Positions 5,707 through 7,820 of a stretch of DNA of 7,820 nt are shown piece by piece. Origin of the DNA: Chloroflexota bacterium (lineage in GTDB: Bacteria; Chloroflexota; Anaerolineae; B4-G1; SLSP01); contig JAKJAB010000153.1 in assembly GCA_022707725.1 (NCBI GenBank), forward strand, positions 1-7,820, read 5' to 3'. A program made the translations under genes and the position numbers. Below the pieces are notes generated by a model, which was not told the origin of the DNA, did not search any database, and worked only from the letters and a program-made list of their open reading frames with translations. Each line of letters opens with the position of its first letter. Positions within the stretch are counted from its first letter, which is position 1.

Positions 5707-7509
5707 CCACAAAAGCAACACCGTCGGAGCGTCGTAGACGCGGAAGCTCTCATCGAGGTGCGGCAGGCGCAGGGCGAAGGGCGCGCCGCAGCGTTCGGCG
5801 AGCGAGAGGGGTGACGTGAGGCCCGCGTCGGCCAGCGGATCGTCGGTGAGGGCCAGCGGCCCCACGCGCGGGCAGCGTCCAAAGGCGATGACCTCGCGCT
5901 CGCGCAAGATTTCCTCGTACCAGGCCAACGCCAGCGCGTAGTGCTCCGGTTGGCGCGCCAGCGCCCCGTAGCCGCGATGGCTCGCCAGCACGATGACATC
6001 CGCATCCCGTGCGATCTCCGCGAGCTGCGCGGCTTTGAACCCGACCTTCGATGCCGTCTCTTCATCGTAAACCGGCGCGGTCAGCGAGGTGTAGCGCCCG
6101 GCGTCACCATCTGATAGCGGGACGGGTAACGTATGGTCCCATTCCTCTACAGCGATGGTTGACCCGGCAGGCGCTTGGGCATAAATCCACTGCGAGGCGG
6201 CAATCCACGGGTGCGGCTGAGTGTAGATCGAGACCTGCGCCCATCCCAACAGCGCCGTGATTGCGAGCGCCGCCGTCCCCACAACCCGCCGCGCAACCGG
6301 CGAAGCGATGGCCTTCACACACACCAACGCTGCCCACGCCGCCCACACCGGGTAGAGCGGCAGGAGATAACGCGGGAACTTGACGTACAACCCGGCGGTC
6401 ATCAGGAAATAGATCAACGTCCAGACACAGGCCAGGCGCAGCGTAAACGATCCACGCCGCCAGCGCCACAATCCCCAGACCAACCCCGCGATACCAAGCA
6501 GTGTCGCCAGCGGGCCAAGTCCCCAGAGCGCCATCTGCGACAACGGGTAGACGAAGGGCAGCGCGCCCGCGTACTGGCGGGTGTACGGGAAGACGAAGCG
6601 TCCCGAAGCCATCATTGCCTGAATCGCCGGGCCGTTCCAACAGGCCGCCGGCCGCAGCAGCGCCCACGGGGAGGCGAGGGCGAAAGCGATGAAGATGGTA
6701 GACGGTAGACGGTAGACGGTAGACAGGGGGGGAAGCCACTTGTTGCTGGTTGCTTGTTGCTGGTTGCTGGTTACCGATTGCTGGTTACCGGTTACCCGTT
6801 GCTCGTTACTCATTATGCGCAACGCGATGTTAGATTCGCTGATTCGCCCATTCGCCGATTCTCCCGACTTTCGACTTTGGACTTCCCACAACGCGTATCC
6901 TACAACGACCGTCACGGCGCACCAGGCCAGCGAGGCTTTGCACGCCAATCCCCAACCGGCGAGCGCCCCGGCCAGCGTCCAGCGCCGGCGGGTTGCTGCG
7001 AGGACCGCGCCGGAGGCCAAGACCGCGCCGAGGACGTCCACGGTGTAAAAGCGCGCTTGTTGAATGGCAAAAGGGGAAAACGTCATCAGCGCGGCGGCAA
7101 ACAGCGCGGTCCACGTCCCGGCAGCGCCGCGTCGCCCGGCGAGCGCGCGGCCCCACGCGCCGGTCAGCGCGACGAGCAACACGCCGAGCAGCCCGGAGAA
7201 GAGCCGCATCACAAACAGGGGATCGGCATTGGGCGCAGCCATCACGAACAGGCGCGCCACATAGACCGGCAAATGTCCATAGGGGAAATCCGGCGAAGCT
7301 GCGCAGGGATCGCCCCACAGCGGGGTCGATTGCGCCACACCGAGCAGGAAGCGCTCATCCGGGTGCGCGGCGATGGCGAGGCGCACATCCGGCGCGACGG
7401 CGTCCCAATCGGGTGCAGGCAGACGCAGGGCTGTCGCCAGCAGGAGCAGGGCAATCCATAAACACCGTATATATTTAGAACAGATTACTTTGTCCAGTTT
7501 TGACGTCAC
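5695..7509 (-). CDS. GT39-like polytopic membrane glycosyltransferase
   Basis: About 604 residues, an integral membrane GT-C-fold protein of the PMT/ArnT-like group. These use lipid-linked sugar donors and glycosylate on the outer face of the membrane. A first helix (KYIRCLWIALLLLATALRL, about 12-30) is followed by a loop with HPDER (49-53), whose Asp51-Glu52 matches the catalytic acidic pair of GT39 enzymes, and PYGHLPVY (76-83). AIQQARFYTVD (148-158) is also family-typical. Roughly ten hydrophobic segments are visible, then a C-terminal soluble domain of about 145 residues starting near HPWIAASQWIYAQAPAGS. Oddly, residues about 211-271, between two membrane segments, are encoded by tandem heptamer and octamer repeats and read as a Gln/Asn/Ser/Thr-rich insertion. 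The GTG at 7507-7509 is chosen because it places 12 residues before the first helix; an in-frame ATG at 7591-7593 would add 28 atypical residues. Neither has a good ribosome-binding site. Acceptor and donor are unknown. Confidence 0.88.
   Translation of the reverse strand: MTSKLDKVICSKYIRCLWIALLLLATALRLPAPDWDAVAPDVRLAIAAHPDERFLLGVAQSTPLWGDPCAASPDFPYGHLPVYVARLFVMAAPNADPLFVMRLFSGLLGVLLVALTGAWGRALAGRRGAAGTWTALFAAALMTFSPFAIQQARFYTVDVLGAVLASGAVLAATRRRWTLAGALAGWGLACKASLAWCAVTVVVGYALWEVQSRKSGESANGRISESNIALRIMSNEQRVTGNQQSVTSNQQQATSNKWLPPLSTVYRLPSTIFIAFALASPWALLRPAACWNGPAIQAMMASGRFVFPYTRQYAGALPFVYPLSQMALWGLGPLATLLGIAGLVWGLWRWRRGSFTLRLACVWTLIYFLMTAGLYVKFPRYLLPLYPVWAAWAALVCVKAIASPVARRVVGTAALAITALLGWAQVSIYTQPHPWIAASQWIYAQAPAGSTIAVEEWDHTLPVPLSDGDAGRYTSLTAPVYDEETASKVGFKAAQLAEIARDADVIVLASHRGYGALARQPEHYALALAWYEEILREREVIAFGRCPRVGPLALTDDPLADAGLTSPLSLAERCGAPFALRLPHLDESFRVYDAPTVLLLWGRE
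6697..6724. repeat. Heptanucleotide tandem array, GGTAGAC units, inside the glycosyltransferase gene
   Basis: Four identical contiguous 7-nt units GGTAGAC (GTCTACC on the coding strand). It encodes part of the STVYRLPST segment just before the next membrane helix. Confidence 0.93.
6743..6819. repeat. Degenerate heptanucleotide array, TTGCTGG/TTACCGG units, inside the glycosyltransferase gene
   Basis: Eleven units in strict 7-nt register: TTGCTGG, TTGCTTG, TTGCTGG, TTGCTGG, TTACCGA, TTGCTGG, TTACCGG, TTACCCG, TTGCTCG, TTACTCA, TTATGCG. Two unit types alternate. On the coding strand it encodes a Gln/Asn/Thr/Ser-rich stretch with no stop codon. Confidence 0.92.
6833..6884. repeat. Octamer/heptamer repeat block, GATTCGCC and CGACTTT units, inside the glycosyltransferase gene
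   Basis: Four 8-nt units (GATTCGCT, GATTCGCC, CATTCGCC, GATTCTCC; 6833-6864) run directly into 7-nt units CGACTTT, CGACTTT and partial GGACTT (6865-6884). This is the upstream (coding sense) edge of the composite insertion in the glycosyltransferase. Confidence 0.85.
7468..7496 (-). promoter_or_regulatory. Possible internal promoter-like sequence near the glycosyltransferase start
   Basis: On the minus strand, TGGACA (7491-7496) and TATATA (7468-7473) are 17 bp apart in a locally AT-rich stretch. Predicted transcription would begin near 7461, inside the chosen coding region and with no good in-frame start codon just after it. It may be fortuitous, or the start codon may be misassigned. Confidence 0.25.
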
Positions 7510-7820
7510 TCTCGCAGATACGGTTCCCGCACATCCAGACCTGGGAAAGCCTGGTGGTGTTTTGTATTCGCCCCACCTACCTCCGATCACCATTTCAGCG
7601 GACGTGGGCAGTTTTGCAACGTCTCTTGGGGGCAACGCAATGATTATATCTGCTCCTAACCTCGGTGTCAATTGTCTTGCGCCTCACATGGATTGTGATT
7701 CGCCGCAACCGTGCTATAAGTAGCCCATTATCCGTTCAATCCGTGTAACTATTCAGCCTTGAGGTGGGACGCACTTAGCTGAACCCAAAACGGCAATTTT
7801 TGCGCTTCCTACTGTCATTG
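7510..7820. other. Gene-free right end: leader/upstream region of the glycosyltransferase
   Basis: No convincing coding region or RNA gene was seen on either strand. The part left of 7636 would be the 5' leader of the glycosyltransferase transcript. The part right of 7672 holds only a short ACGGATT-type fragment (7730-7747) and a weak CAAAA/TTTTG dyad near 7786-7800. Confidence 0.5.
7643..7671 (-). promoter_or_regulatory. Consensus sigma-70 promoter upstream of the glycosyltransferase
   Basis: On the minus strand, exact TTGACA (7666-7671) and exact TATAAT (7643-7648) are separated by the optimal 17 bp. Predicted start near 7636, which leaves about 127 nt to the GTG at 7509 or 43 nt to the in-frame ATG at 7593. 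It is the strongest promoter-like sequence in the window. Confidence 0.65.

Noticed and set aside
6697..6884. CRISPR array
   Set aside because: Units are 7-8 nt, contiguous and degenerate, with no spacers.
6697..6884. Two separate genes or a pseudogene split by the repeats
   Set aside because: The frame stays open across the block, and family motifs and membrane segments continue on both sides, so a single intact gene is simpler.
7510..7650. Stable RNA gene (5S rRNA or SRP RNA) suggested by the consensus promoter and a GCCTGGTGG word
   Set aside because: The paired ends and conserved loops of 5S or SRP RNA were not found on either strand.

Overview
The window looks like chromosomal DNA from a GC-rich bacterium, most likely a Chloroflexota member (Anaerolineae/Caldilineae-like). 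This rests on the gene mix: a Ser/Thr kinase, FHA proteins of the FhaA and FhaB types, a Pro/Thr-linker family-5 solute-binding lipoprotein and a GT39-like membrane glycosyltransferase. It also rests on many degenerate heptanucleotide tandem repeats. The assignment is inferred from family recognition only; there is no rRNA or other marker gene here.

Layout. Bases 1-1206 (minus strand) hold the N-terminal part of a Ser/Thr protein kinase that runs off the left edge. Upstream of it lies a small transcription factor in which an FHA domain sits where an OmpR/PhoB-type regulator would carry its receiver. Bases 1207-1411 form a divergent control region: a TTGACA-16-TAAACT promoter to the left, a TTGCCG-16-TATAAT promoter to the right, and a cluster of CAGATT words between them. 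Bases 1412-2648 (plus strand) encode a two-gene unit, an FhaA-like protein (DUF3662 + FHA) and an FhaB-like protein (one membrane helix + FHA). Together these make a compact phosphothreonine-signalling locus: one writer and three readers, one of them a DNA-binding protein.

Bases 2755-3546 (plus) encode a short-chain dehydrogenase-like protein that has lost the catalytic Tyr and Lys. Bases 3651-5567 (plus) encode a solute-binding lipoprotein of the peptide/nickel (SBP family 5) type with no permease or ATPase nearby. Bases 5695-7509 (minus) encode a polytopic GT39-like glycosyltransferase, convergent with the lipoprotein gene. A consensus sigma-70 promoter (TTGACA-17-TATAAT) lies at 7643-7671 on the minus strand. 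Nothing recognisable was found from there to 7820.

The most unusual feature is the repeat content. At least five separate short tandem arrays have an exact 7-nt period but unrelated unit sequences: GCAAATG, GCAATTC, CCCTACT, GGTAGAC and TTGCTGG/TTACCGG. They occur between genes, over stop codons, and as a composite block of about 190 bp inside the glycosyltransferase gene. Two further elements (1263-1356 and 3566-3633) share a design of several direct copies of a short word followed by inverted copies, built on CAGATT and ACGGATT respectively.
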